From assembly GCA_963576565.1 (NCBI GenBank), contig OY755047.1, positions 8,774,931-8,838,930 on the forward strand: 64,000 nucleotides of DNA, written 5' to 3'. A program made the position numbers and the translations under genes. Source of the stretch: Aspidapion aeneum (lineage: Eukaryota; Arthropoda; Insecta; Coleoptera; Brentidae). Below the pieces are notes generated by a model. The model ran no database searches. It saw only the letters and a list, made by a program, of their open reading frames with translations, and was not told the origin of the DNA. Below are positions 20,775 through 31,404 of this stretch, one piece after another (position 1 is the stretch's first letter; each line of letters begins with the position of its first letter).

Positions 20775-22238
20775 GTTCGGAAACGAAAAAAAAACCAAAA
20801 TGACCAAACTTTGAAAATGTATATTTTAAAAACTATACAGTTTATCAACGAAAGCACCGAGTTGCAGTATGGTGGGGCCATAGAGATGCGAAAAAACCAC
20901 AACTTAAGTTAAGATTCGGAAAAACGTCATTTAGCGAATTTTAGGGTAGGCAATCCCATAAGACCAAAATGGACAAACTTTGAAAATTCATACATATTTC
21001 AAAAAGTATACAGTTTATCAACAAAAGCACCGAGTTGCAGTATGGTGGGACCAAAGAGATGCGAAAGAACCAAACAATGAGTTAAGTTTCGAAAAAACAT
21101 CATTTAGCGAATTTTAGGGTAGGCAATCCCATAAGACCAAAATGGACAAACTTTGAAAATTCATATATATTTCAAAAAGTATACAGTTTATCAACAAAAG
21201 CACCGAGTTGCAGTATGGTGGGACCAAAGAGATGCGAAAAAACTACATCCTGAGTTAAGATTCGAAAAAACGTCATTTAGTGAATTTTAGGGTAGGCAAT
21301 CCCATAAGACCAAAATGGCCAAACTATGAAAATTCATATTTCAAAAACTATACAGTTTATCAACAAAAACACCGAGTTGCAGTATGTTGGGGCCAAAGAG
21401 ATACGAAAAAACTACATCCTGAGTTAAGATTCGAAAAAACGTCATTTAGTGAATTTTAGGGTAGGGAATCCCATCAGACCAAAATGGCCAAACTTTGAAA
21501 ATTCATATTTCAAAAACTATACATATTTATCAACAAAAGCACCGAGTTGCAGTATGGTGGCGCCAAAGAGATGCGAAAAAAATACATCATGAGTTAAGAT
21601 TCGAAAAAAAATCATTTAGTGAATTTTAGGGTAGGGAATCCCATAAGACCACAATGGCCAAACTTTGATAATTCATATTTCAAAAACTATACAGTTTATC
21701 AACAAAAGCACCGAGTTGCAGTATGGTGGGGCCAAAGAGATGCGAAAAAACTACATCCTGAGTTAAGATTCGAAAACACGTCATTTAGTGAATTTTAGGG
21801 TAGGGAATCCCGTAAGACCAAAATGGCCAAACTGAAAATTCATATTTCAAAAACTATACCGTTTATCAATAGAAGCACCGACTTGCAGTATGGTGGGGCC
21901 ATAGAGATGCGAAAAAAATACATCATAAGTTAAGATTCGAAAAAACGTCATTTAGTGAATTTTAGGGTAGGCAATCCCATAAGACCAAAATTGCCAAACT
22001 ATGAAAATTCATATTTCAAAAACTATACAGTTTATCAACAAAAGCACCGAGTTGCAGTATGGTGGGGCCAAAGAGATGCGAAAAAACTACATCCTGAGTT
22101 AAGATTCGAAAAAACGTCATTTAGTGAATTTTTGGATAGGCAATCCCATAAGACCAAAATGGCCAAACTTTGAAAATTCATATTTCAAAAACTCTACAGT
22201 TTATCAACAAAAGCACCGAGTTGCAGTATGTTGGGGCC
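20775..22238. repeat. ~170-bp satellite-like tandem array
   Basis: About 8.5 monomers share the landmarks ATTCGAAAAAACGTCATTTA, GAATTTTAGGGTAGG, AATCCCATAAGACC, TACAGTTTATCAACAAAAGC and ACCGAGTTGCAGTATGGTGG. Monomer starts lie near 20914, 21087, 21259, 21428, 21598, 21768, 21934 and 22104, giving periods of 166-173 bp. The first monomer is partial and more diverged. Short open frames within it span monomer junctions and are not conserved from unit to unit. Confidence 0.92.
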
Positions 22239-22419
22239 CAAGCGCGGATTTGAGAAGAATGTCGTGGTAATTACCCCCCCTCCTAGAAAAAATATATGCA
22301 CTTTTACTTAATAAATAAAAGGCTTAACGGATAACAACCTCTACCCCTTAAAAAAAATACACAGAAATTTTTTTCGTCGACAACTACCGCCCCCCTAGAT
22401 TTATGCCCAGATCCTCGCT
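22239..22419. other. Low-complexity spacer
   Basis: Runs of C and A with no coding or repeat structure that I can identify, between the satellite array and the next mobile element. Confidence 0.5.
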
Positions 22420-22866
22420 GTATGTCTGTATGGCTGTCTGTCTATCTGTATGTCTGTCTGTAACGACCAACCCGCATAACTCAACAACCGCTTGTCCTAT
22501 TTAATTGAAATTTGGTACCTAGGCTGGGTCTTGGGCCGTAATGGTCCCATTTAAAAATGAACAAAATCCACAAAACGCAAGCCAAATAGAAGGGTGGGGG
22601 TAGATTTAAAAAATTAGAGTTTATGTGAAAAATGGCGTGTGTGATATCAAACGAAAGGTAATTAAGTCTGGAGTTAAACAAAATGAATTTTAGTTTATTT
22701 AAAAAAAGGGGTGGGGGTAGATTAGTCAAAACATGGCTTGTGTGGTAAGTGAGTCTGGAGTTGAATAAAATATATTTCAGTTTTTAGTTATATTAGCTCA
22801 CACGTACACTATAACGAATAGTACCTAGTGTGAGCTTAGGTGCCCATAGATGGGCAGAGTATTTTT
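22420..22866 (+). mobile_element. Helentron/DINE-1-like element, copy S1 (partial)
   Basis: In order it has a GTCT-rich microsatellite (22423-22462), a block starting TAACGACCAACCCGCATAAC, tandem units of about 110 bp marked GGTGGGGGTAGATT and GATATCAAACGAAAGGTAAT, and the terminal hairpin AGCTCACAC…GTGTGAGCT (22795-22835). It ends …GGTGCCCATAG and GGGCAGAG before a T-rich flank. Copies S2 (inverse, 28045-28784) and S3 (59391-59945) have the same order. A GTCY-type microsatellite with short terminal hairpins is characteristic of DINE-1/Helentron non-autonomous elements. That class assignment is inferred. Confidence 0.72.
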
Positions 22867-23223
22867 ATTATGAGGATTGCCATCTTAACGGGCGCTAAAA
22901 ATGCTACTATAGTTTAAACTATTCTGTATCTTTAATACTAACAAAGTTAGCAAAAATGGACAGTTATTTTGGAACAGCCTATATAGTTCCGACTTAGACA
23001 GGATGTTCTTTAAAAAAAAAGAAAAGTCTATTTTCCGTATCTTTGAGAGTTAAAAATGACGAATCTTTTGATGTGTTTTGTTCTTATGAAAACTCATTCC
23101 AGACCGATGAGTCGACAACTCAAGATTTTCCCGCTCGCGTCAGAATAAGAAGAATCTTGCTCCAAAATTGAAGTCAGCGTCAGCATCAGCATTTAGTTCT
23201 AGTAGTACCACAACTCTCTCTCT
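22867..23223. other. No recognisable feature
   Basis: AT-rich sequence between two mobile elements. I see no coding or repeat signal apart from a short CT run just before the LINE-B fragment. Confidence 0.5.
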
Positions 23224-23490
23224 CTTAAAGTAATTAAGAAAAGGAGCGCCAGAAATATAGAGACTCATATTACTTTTGTGCATCTACAAAAAGCATATGA
23301 TACCGTTCCAGTAGAAAAATTATGGACAGTGTTAGAGCTAATTAATATCAATCATACATACATAAAAGCGGTCAAAAAACTATACAAAGGTTCAAAATCT
23401 AAAATTAAAATTGGAAATCGACTTTCAAAAGAATTCCTGGTAACAAAAGGTTTAAGACAGGGATTCTGTATCTCTCCAACTCTTTTTAAT
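23224..23490 (+). pseudogene. LINE-B reverse transcriptase fragment
   Basis: The frame reads HLQKAYDTVPVEKLWTVLEL, then NINHTYIKAVKKLYK and LRQGFCISPTLFN. This spans RT motif A (the HLQKAYDTV part corresponds to DLQKAYDTV, with the Asp changed to His) to motif B (LRQG). It matches LINE-B at 36560-36700 and 51140-51350. It breaks off after CTCTTTTTAA, where other copies continue AATATATATCGC, and the Jockey-type fragment follows at once. Confidence 0.85.
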
Positions 23491-24235
23491 TAGCCGGCGT
23501 GCCTCAGGGTAGCGTACTAGGCCCGTATCTATACTTATTATTCACTTGCGATATCCCAAAGCCAGAAAATTGTCACTTAGCAACACTTGCCCATGATACT
23601 GGTTTATTGACGGTAGAAAAATCTATTGAAAAATGCATAGAAAAACTTCAGGATGCAGTCACCGAAGTTCACAGTTGGACCACAAAGTGGCGAATAAAAT
23701 TAAATGAAACCAAATCAATTCATGTTGATTTTACAAACAAAAATATAAATCACATACAAATAACAATTAACAATATTCCCGTACCATATTCAAATCAGGC
23801 AAAATATCTCGGTATGACACTTGATGCCAAATTGCGCTGGAAAGCACATGTTAAGAAAAAAAAACTTGAGATAAGGTATAGAAAAATGAACTGGCTAATT
23901 GGAAGGAAGTCCAATTTAACAATTCATAATAAGTTACTGCTTTATAGACAAATACTGAAACCAGTATGGACATATGGTATTCAACTATGGGGTTGCGCTA
24001 AAGAGAGTAACATTCTAGTTTTACAGAGATTTCAAAATAAAGTATTAAGAAACATTGTTAATGAACCTTGGTCTTGGTACGTTCGGAATAGTGACCTTCA
24101 TCGAGATTTAAAAATCGAAACTGTAGCAGAAACTATAAAAAAGTACGCAAAAAGCCATGAAGATCGGCATGTGAATGTGGAAGCAATTCATCTTCTAGAC
24201 AATACTATGCTAGTTTGAAGACTAAAAATAATGAA
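23491..24235 (+). pseudogene. 5'-truncated Jockey-type LINE reverse transcriptase
   Basis: An open frame from about 23493 to the stop at 24216-24218 reads AGVPQGSVLGPYLYLLFTCD, then LAHDTGLLTVEKS, WRIKLNETKSIHVDFT, YLGMTLDAKLRWKAH and LLYRQILKPVWTYGIQLWG. These are RT motif B, the catalytic box, motif E/thumb and the C-terminal domain of Jockey-clade LINEs. The catalytic box, usually FADDT, reads LAHDT, so one catalytic Asp is lost. The ORF is otherwise uninterrupted over 240 codons. Everything upstream of motif B is missing. Confidence 0.88.
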
Positions 24236-24519
24236 GCCGTTGAGAGAGCCGTTGAGAGAGTGATTAGATATATAGAGCAATGAGCTATGAGCAAGAAGAA
24301 GAGTGGTCGTACTAACTGACTGGTGATATAATATTTTCAAGCCGCTAAAATGCATGTCTCAGCGATCTGTTCCCGATCTTGTGGGACGTCGAAAAGACTA
24401 TAATAAGACCACCGCGGTCTTTAATGTCAATTCATAGGTGGAGAGTCCAAACTAATAGTTATAGAGTCTACTAGGACAAGTTTCCAGCTTGTAATTCATA
24501 GGTGAAGAGTAACAATTCA
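24236..24519. other. No recognisable feature
   Basis: Possibly the 3' UTR of the Jockey fragment at its start (GTTGAGAGAGCCGTTGAGAG is a small tandem). The remainder shows nothing I can name. Confidence 0.4.
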
Positions 24520-24840
24520 TACGTTGAGAGACCAATAGAACAAGAACAAAAACAAAGTGATGAACATGAGTCAAACACTACAGTCACAAACAAGAAAAAT
24601 AATCCAATGGAACAAGAGCTTAATGGAAAAACAGTCCAGTAGAAAATGAGTCTAATAGAACAAAAGTCTAATCGAATAAAAGCGTAATCGATCAATAGAA
24701 AAAGAGTCCGATGAAACAAAAGTCCAACAGAAAAAGAGTCCAGTAGAACAAGGGTCCAATAGAATAAGTCCAATTAAACAAGACTCATATGAAACAAAAG
24801 TACAACAAAACAAGTTCTACCTTCAAAAACTTATAACCAA
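24520..24840. repeat. Degenerate minisatellite with AGTCCAATAGAACAAG-like units
   Basis: About 18 units of 14-18 bp share AGTCC[A/G]ATAGAA followed by CAAA or AAAG. The order of variants is irregular and the ends fade out, so this is an old array. An open frame on the minus strand follows from its composition. Confidence 0.75.
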
Positions 24841-24859
24841 ACTCGTTCTACTTAATCAT

Positions 24860-25665
24860 GGGCTTACAACCTTTGAGTAGATTGACTCCCTCTTGTAATC
24901 ATAGCAGTTTTCGATGCATTATCACTATTGGATGCAGCTTACACATGCAACGGATTGCTCTTTTTTAGCTACAAAAACTCTCTTTGCGCTGGAAAACATT
25001 ATGATATAAAGAATTAAATATTGCACTGATGCGAAGTAAAATGCTTTTAATGTATTTTGTGTGGGAACATTTCTTAATCTTCTTGTAGCAGCACAATAGC
25101 TACTGATTTTGTCGGCAGTGTTTTTAATTTGATGCCCAGTTTGAGTTAGGGTCAAGGATAACACCAAGAAATATTGATTCATCAGTTTCTGGTATTGATT
25201 TTCCATTTAGAGAAACATATAAGGATGTGTCAGCGGTTCCAGTTTTGTGAAATGTAATTAAATTGGTTTCTAAACATTCATTTTTAGATGGTTCTCCTCA
25301 CCACAGGTTTTCATCCTTCCTGCAGCCCCCACAGTCCAGACACTGATTCGGCAGACAAGATAGCTCCAGTGTCGTCAGCGTATTGGGACACCAAATCAGC
25401 ATCCAGCGGAGCCGATAAGCTGTTCACATACATCCGGAAGAGGATGGGGCCTAATATAGATCCCTGAGGGACACCTTGAGTTACTTGGTTTTCACATTAA
25501 TAATGCTTTTTGAAGTTTTGCCTAACACATACTACCTACTTGTTTTCTTTGAGCCAAATAAGATTCTTATTTCAAAGTTACTTAATTTCTGTATTGGTTG
25601 TTGGTGGTCTACAGTGTCAAAGGCCTTCGATAGGTCAAAGAAGAGCCCAGACACTGATTGCTTTC
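24860..25665 (-). pseudogene. Jockey/I-like LINE reverse transcriptase remnant
   Basis: Reading the minus strand from 25665 downward gives GLFFDLSKAFDTVDHQ (RT motif A), YVLGKTSKSI, VTQGVPQGSILGPILF (motif B), QYADDTGAILSAES (catalytic box), ECLETNLITFHKTGT, FLGVILDPNSNW (thumb) and finally RVFVAKKEQSVACV. The pieces are in different frames with stops and a deletion near 25300. It is a decayed copy of a full RT core, distinct from LINE-A, B, C and D, and from the Jockey fragment at 23.5 kb. Confidence 0.85.
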
Positions 25666-25990
25666 TTTTTATATAATTATCTGAGTCAAATATTTATTGT
25701 GCTGGCTTCAAAAGAGGCAATGGCAGAAAGATTCTTATCTTTCAATATATATCAAACTTAATCAAGGAAGTTTTTCTCCTGGAACTTCGTTTCAGTGCCT
25801 ACTGCGGTCTATTATAAGTAACCAGGCGGTTGGCGACGCGACATTTGTTTAGATTTTCTGCTCCTCGAACGCCAAATTTTACGCCCAGTCAGTGCACAGT
25901 GCACTACAAGCGTTTTTTTTTACATAAGCTGAAAGAGTCCAAATATTACATAAAGACGTTACTGCTGGCAGCCTATAGTCTTTTTATATA

Positions 25991-26197
25991 CAGGGTGTCC
26001 CAAAAGTCCAAGTCCACCCGAATATATTCTGAACCCTTAAAGATAGTTTTATAATTGGCAGTGATCGATAGTGTAGTATAGTATATATAAGTGGTGAATG
26101 TGCCGCCCCTCCATAAAATAGATCTTTTAATGTTATCGATCAATGTCAAATTGGTTCAGAAGATATTTGGGTGGACTCGGACTTTTGGGACATCCTG
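25991..26197. mobile_element. MITE with CAGGGTGTCCCAAAAGTCC ends
   Basis: This 207-bp element has inverted ends of about 48 bp. CAGGGTGTCCCAAAAGTCCA…GTCCACCCGAATAT corresponds to ATTTGGGTGGACTCGGACTT…GGGACATCCTG inverted. It is flanked by TATA-type sequence on both sides. CAGGGTGTCCC ends are common among insect Tc1/mariner-like MITEs. The interior is non-coding. Confidence 0.75.
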
Positions 26198-26322
26198 CGT
26201 ATAACTGAGAGGAATTACTAAACTTTGCTCTTTAGTACTCCTTGACCATTTCCTTTTGGGACACCCTGTATAACTGAGAGGAATTACTAAACTTGGCTCT
26301 TTAGTACTCCTTGACCATTTCC
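26184..26322. repeat. Tandem duplication of a MITE end plus flank
   Basis: A ~69-bp block from TTTTGGGACA[T/C]CCTG through GAGAGGAATTACTAAACTT and CTTGACCATTTCC occurs twice in tandem (26184-26253 and 26254-26322). It carries a second copy of the MITE's right end. Confidence 0.75.
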
Positions 26323-26450
26323 TGTATTTCCTCCGTCCACCACATCTTATTGTCATTTCTATTATCTTGGTATCCAACAGCTTCTTTGCTTGCTTCCTTC
26401 GAACTTTTTATTATGTTTGTATATCTCTTCAAATGAGTGTTCTGTCTTTA
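26236..26450 (-). pseudogene. LINE-B fragment (internal part)
   Basis: TCCTTGACCATTTCCTGTAT, CTCCGTCCACCACATCTTAT and TATTATCTTGGTATCCAACA match the upstream part of the long LINE-B copy at 37380-37510, in the same orientation. It is the target into which the neighbouring MITE went. Boundaries are approximate. Confidence 0.6.
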
Positions 26451-26577
26451 TTAATTTTTGTATTTTTGATTGCCTTCGATGCATTCTAGGTTTTCATTTT
26501 CTCCAATACTTTGGTCCCTATTTTTAATTCTTAACGGGAATAATATTTAGGGTAAAAAAATCGACTGTGTGTTATGT

Positions 26578-27208
26578 TAGTGAGTTAGAACTAGACAATG
26601 GACAAACAATATCTCCACGCAATGAGTATGTATACTTGGTTGTCACATTTGATAAGACAGGAACAGATTGCAAAGAACAGAGGAAAAGAAGTAAAAGCAA
26701 AAAAGATTATTGGATGTCTTAACAGTATTTTATGAGCAGAGAGATAAAAAAGAATGTAAAATTTAACATATATGAAATAATGGTAAAAAGCATGCTGTTG
26801 TATGGAATAAAGACTTGTCGCGTAAAAGAAAAATACAAAACAAAAATGGAAAGTGTCGGAATGGACGCAATAAGTTCAATGAGAATATCTAGAACAGATC
26901 AAATAAGAAATGAGATCATAAAAGAAAGAATGGGAATTGAGGGAAGCATAACGGATGACATGACTATAAGACAACTGATATGGTACGGCCATGTACAACG
27001 GATGAACTACGAAAGATAACCAAAGCAGGTCCTAGAATGGCAACCAATAGGGCGCAGAAATAGGGGGCGTCCTAAACTAGAATGGCAACAGTCAATCCAA
27101 AGATCAATGAGTCAAAAATACCTGATAGAAGATGATTGTCAGGATCGAAGGAGATGGAGAATAGGCGTCGGACAACGTAGAAAAACATTCTAAACCGACA
27201 TAGTAGGA
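26578..27208 (+). pseudogene. LINE-B 3' portion
   Basis: This is the C-terminal part of the LINE-B reverse-transcriptase protein. It reads YLVVTFDKTGTDCKEQ, REIKKNVKFNIYEIMVKSML, MRISRTDQIRNEIIKERMG and DMTIRQLIWYGHVQRMN, then in broken frames GRPKLEWQQSIQ and IGVGQRRKTF. It is 5'-truncated with frameshifts near 26720 and 27019. The end, ACCGACATAGTAGGAG, marks the LINE 3' terminus with its TAG-type tail. A second LINE-B copy faces it, 3' end to 3' end, at 27563. Confidence 0.85.
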
Positions 27209-27562
27209 GATAATCAGTGACCACTGTGCACTGGAAAATACAATCATTTTTCGTTGTCACATCTTATGTCGCATAGTTCCTTCTTTTGTTTTTCCCTAAC
27301 TATCGTTGCTTTTCTTTCTGTGATCTTTCCAACTTGCTTCCCGTTAAAACAAATTTTCGAACACAAAGAAAAATAAAAAAAAATCTTACTGCTTTCATGT
27401 CTTACGCTACAGACCTATTAAATTAAAAACTCTTTTAGGAATCACACTTTTAAAAATTTTTCCAAAGGAAAAAGTTGAACGCAAAATAAAGCTTTTCACA
27501 AAAATTCGGACTGTTACTTATCAATTAAAGAGTACACCGGTGTACTGTGACCTATAAAAAAA
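27209..27562. other. Spacer between two LINE-B 3' ends
   Basis: AT-rich sequence with no recognised gene. Confidence 0.5.
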
Positions 27563-28611
27563 ATACTACTACTATGTCGGTTTAGAACGTTTTTCTACGT
27601 TGTCCGACGCCTATTCTCCACCTCCTTCGATCCTGACAATCATCTTCTGTGAGGTTTTTTTTACTCATTGATCTTTGGATTGACTGTTGCCATTCTAGTT
27701 TAGGACGCTCTCTTTTTCTGCGCCCTATTGGTTGCCATTCTAGGACCTGCTATGGTAATATTTTGTCAATCATCCGTTGTACATGGCCGTACCATATCAG
27801 TTGTCTTTTAGTGATGTCATCCCTTATGCTTCCCTCGATTTCTATTCTTTCTTTTATGGTCTCATTTCTTATGTTATCTGTTCTAGATATTCTCATTGAT
27901 CTTCTTATTGCATCCAGATCGACTCTTTCCATTTTTGTTTTATGTTTTTCTGTTACGCGATAAGTCTCTATTCCATACAACAGCGTGCTTTTCACAATTG
28001 TTTCATATATGTTAAAAAAATTTATCTCTCTGCTCCATAAAATACTCTGCCAATCTATGGGCACCTAAGCTCACACTAGGTACTATAGTTATAGTGTGAG
28101 CTAATATAATCAAAAACTGAAATATATTTTATTCAACTCCAGACTCAATTACCTTTCGTTTGATACCACACAAGCCATGTTTTGACTTAAACTCAAATTT
28201 TTTTAATCTACCCCCCACCCTTTTGAAAAAAACTAAAATGTATTTTGTTTAACTCCAGACTCAATTACCTTTCGTTTGATATCACACACGCCATATTTTC
28301 ACTTAAACTCTAATTTTTGACATCTACCCCCACCCTTTTTTAAAAAATAAACTAAAATTCATTTTTTTAACTCCAGACCTAATTACCTTTCGTTTGATAT
28401 CACACACGCCATATTTTCACATAAACTCTAATTTTTGGAATCTACCCCCACCCTTTTATTTGGCTTGCGTTCGGTGGATTTTGTTCATTTTTAAATGGGA
28501 CCATCACGGCCCAAGACCCAACTTAGGTACCAAATTTCATTAAAATCGGACAAGCGGTTTTTGAGTTATGCGGGTTGGTCGTTACAGACAGACATACAGA
28601 CAGACAGACAT

Positions 28612-28646
<35 letters not shown>

Positions 28647-29606
28647 GCAAAACAAAAAAGTTTCAAAATTATCTGAAACGCAAAGATATATAAAAATTTT
28701 TGAAATCGGAGCAACTTTTTTTTTCTCGAAAAAATTAGGATCACCATAGCTCACACTACTTATAGTAGTAGTGTGAGCTAATACTGTTAAGACATCCAAT
28801 AACTTTTTTCCAGTTCTTTACAGTCTGTTCCCGTTTTATCAAATGTGACACCCAAGTATACATACTCATTGTATGGAAATATTGTTTGTCAATTGTCTAG
28901 TGGATTTGTTTCCAATACATAAGTACTGTGTCTTGTCCACGTTCACTGTTAATCCCCATTTTTGGTATTCTTCCGTTAACTTTCTCATCATATACTTCAT
29001 GTCTTCTCATCATTAGCTACAAGTACTTGGTCGTCAGCAAACTGTAGTGTGTATATGGCAAATTGAGTGTTAAGTTGTATTCCCATGCCGCGCACTTTAC
29101 GTTTCCAGCTTTTTAGAGCTACTGCGATATATATTTTAAAAAGAGTTGAAGACATATAACATCCCTGTCTTAAGCCTTTTGTTACCAGGAATTCTTTTGA
29201 AAGTCGATTTTTAATTTTAGATTTTGACTTTTTGTAAAGTTCTTTTATCCCTTTTATATATGTATGATTGATATTAGTTTGCTCTAACACTGTCCATAAT
29301 TTTTTTACTGGAACGCTATCATGTGCTTTTCGTAGATCCACAAAGGTAACATGAGTCTATATTTCTGGCGCTCCTTTTCTCAATTACTTGTTTAAGACAA
29401 AAAACATTATCACTACAAGATCTGCCTGCACGAAACTCACTTTGCTCTTTTTCTTCTTGTTCATGAAATCCTACCGTACAATCTACTTAGAGTACTGGTT
29501 ACTGAAATTCCTCTGTAATTGTTGCAATCCAACTTGTTTCTTTTTTTATGTATTGAGGATATAAATGCAATTTTCCAATCATCAGGCATTGGGTGTCCGT
29601 TTATGC
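27563..29606 (-). pseudogene. LINE-B copy interrupted by element S2
   Basis: Minus-strand LINE-B in two blocks, 27563-28044 and 28785-29606, that join in register once the Helentron-like insertion is removed. Reading from 29606: PDDWKIAFISSIHKKRNKLD and YRGISVTSTLSRLYG (RT N-terminal motifs), DLRKAHDSVPVKKLWTVLEQ (motif A), LRQGCYMSSTLFKIY (motif B), LQFADDQVLVAND (catalytic box). After the insertion come YRVTEKHKTKMERV and QLIWYGHVQRM. Several frameshifts and a small deletion near 29465-29470 are present. The 3' end carries a TAC/GTA microsatellite. Confidence 0.85.
28045..28784 (-). mobile_element. Helentron/DINE-1-like element, copy S2 (most complete)
   Basis: About 740 bp, inverse to S1 and S3. 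It has a hairpin at each end: AGCTCACACTACT…AGTAGTGTGAGCT at 28749-28779 and AAGCTCACAC…GTGTGAGCT at 28066-28104. Between them lie a (GACA)n microsatellite (28586-28647), the GGTTGGTCGTTACAG block and three to four ~110-bp tandem units (GGTAATTNAGTCTGGAGTTA, GGGTGGGGGTAGAT in inverse). It sits inside LINE-B, whose other copies show the empty site (ATAAAATACTGTTAAG, e.g. near 36031-36046). There is no long target duplication. It is non-coding. Confidence 0.78.
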
Positions 29607-29937
29607 ATTGATGTGATAAAAAAAATAAGGGACTATAATCATAAAACTTAAACAAAATGATTGACCAATTTCTATTCTGTATGCTAATTTCAATTTAGCA
29701 AGGATAGAGGCTAAATTAAACCATTAAGGGATGTTTGAATTGAGGAAAACAGCAAACCCTCTTCCCCCCTCCCTCTTCTTTCATTCCTGTTTCCACCCCC
29801 CTTTTGTCTTTTCGGCTCGACTCGACTCTAGGCGCCTCTTAATGCCGTAATTAAAACAGTTTATGTGTCTGTAACTCGATAGAGACTGATATTTTACGAA
29901 TTCCAGAATTAGAAGCAAAATATACTTCAAAAATGTG
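29607..29937. other. No recognisable feature
   Basis: AT-rich with a CT-rich run near 29750-29800. I see no gene, repeat or RNA signal. Confidence 0.5.
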
Positions 29938-30518
29938 TACAGCGTGTCCCATTTTCGATGGGATTAAATGGGAAACTCTGTTATTATTAAAAATATCGAT
30001 TACACCTTACCATACTGTTTTCTTGAGCCCTTAAAAATGGTGTTATCAGATTTTTGCTATACCGCGTAGATTCGCTAATACATGGCGTTTTTGAAAAAAT
30101 TGCATTTTTAATAATGCCCTGTATCTCGCTTATTTTGCAAGATATTTTTATTCTGTAAAAACCTTTTTATGGCAACTTTTTTAGAGAAAAATAATGACGT
30201 TGTCAAATTTTTTTAAATATGTTTTGTTTTTAATATATGGTATTTATCATGAAAAAATTAAATACGGACCTGGATTTTTTTTATTACTATTTTGATTGGT
30301 TTCATGATATTATTATCTTAAAATGATAAAACTTAAATATTTTTTTGATTTAAGGTTAAAAAAAATATATATTATTAAAAAAAAAATTTAGTCCGAACTT
30401 AGAAATTTCCAACATAAATATAAATTTAAAATTGCAACACACAAAATTTATAAATAAAGTAAAAAACGTTAAAAAGTTACAAAAATAATATAATAGTAAT
30501 TATTTGATGATAGCACAG

Positions 30519-31127
30519 GGCTATCAAAATGGACGGGCCACGATCCTCCACTTTGTTGACGTCACATCCGGGGCTGATTTTTTTTTGATGGTCACGGTAC
30601 GACACAGCTGATTGTCTTTAAAATATTGAAGTTGGAATGACGGTTCATGGATATTTGATTTTTTTAAAAAATAAAGCCGTTTTTGAGATTGTTTTTACTT
30701 TATTCTGGCAGAACAATTTTTTTTAAATGTATAGTAAGCCCTAATTTTTCATAGCCGCTTCATTAGCTCACACAAAAATTAAGTTTAAAGCAGAAGCGAA
30801 TCTGACAATTACATATGACAAAGTCAAATACATGTCAAATATAACAGTTGGCATGTGGTACATGGCGGGTAATTTGAATTCAAAATAAGGCATGCTAAAT
30901 CTTGAAGATTTTAACCTTTTAATCATGTTACTTCCTTACAAACCTTAGGTGGAATATCGGGATGGTGTCTGAGAATATTTCACTGAAATTTTGCGGAAAT
31001 CTGTAGTGCCATTTTGAAAATATCATAAAAAAACGTCTGACCTCCCATAAGACCCAATGTAAAATTCAGCCCCGGGAGAACAGCTGATTTTTTCAGGGTC
31101 GTGGCCTCTATTTTTGTGTTGGCCTTG
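30519..31127. mobile_element. Mutator-type MITE U, copy 1
   Basis: This 609-bp element has the ends GGCTATCAAAATGGACGGGC and the diverged inverse (…GTGTTGGCCTTG). The inverted similarity extends about 65 bp (GGCCACGA[T/C]CCT and CCGGGGCTGA in both). The 10-bp GATAGCACAG flanks it exactly (30509-30518, 31128-31137). A 9-10-bp duplication points to the Mutator superfamily. Copy 2 is at 52258-52862. It is non-coding. Confidence 0.83.
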
Positions 31128-31404
31128 GATAGCACAGCAACTCATAAAATTTACTTCAACATGGAAAAACACAAGCGTGGAATTGACATTGTCATTTTAT
31201 TTGTCATTTTTGTGAATGGCTCACTCAAATTTATTCTAAAATGTATATGTTTGACTGCTTTATTAAAGCAACAAAATCCCAATATTTAAACGGCAGAAGT
31301 ATTTTTATGCAAAATACGTTAAGAAAAATTACTCAAAAATGCCAACAATATCTTACACATAATAGCAATCAGTTTGAACATTTATATCACTTAAGAAAAA
31401 TTTG

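Noticed and set aside
20718..22173. Short frames in the satellite
   Set aside because: They cross monomer junctions and break in neighbouring monomers. The ~170-bp period is not a multiple of three.
28495..28799. Cysteine/valine-rich and threonine/aspartate-rich frames
   Set aside because: Translation of the (GACA)n microsatellite of the Helentron-like element.
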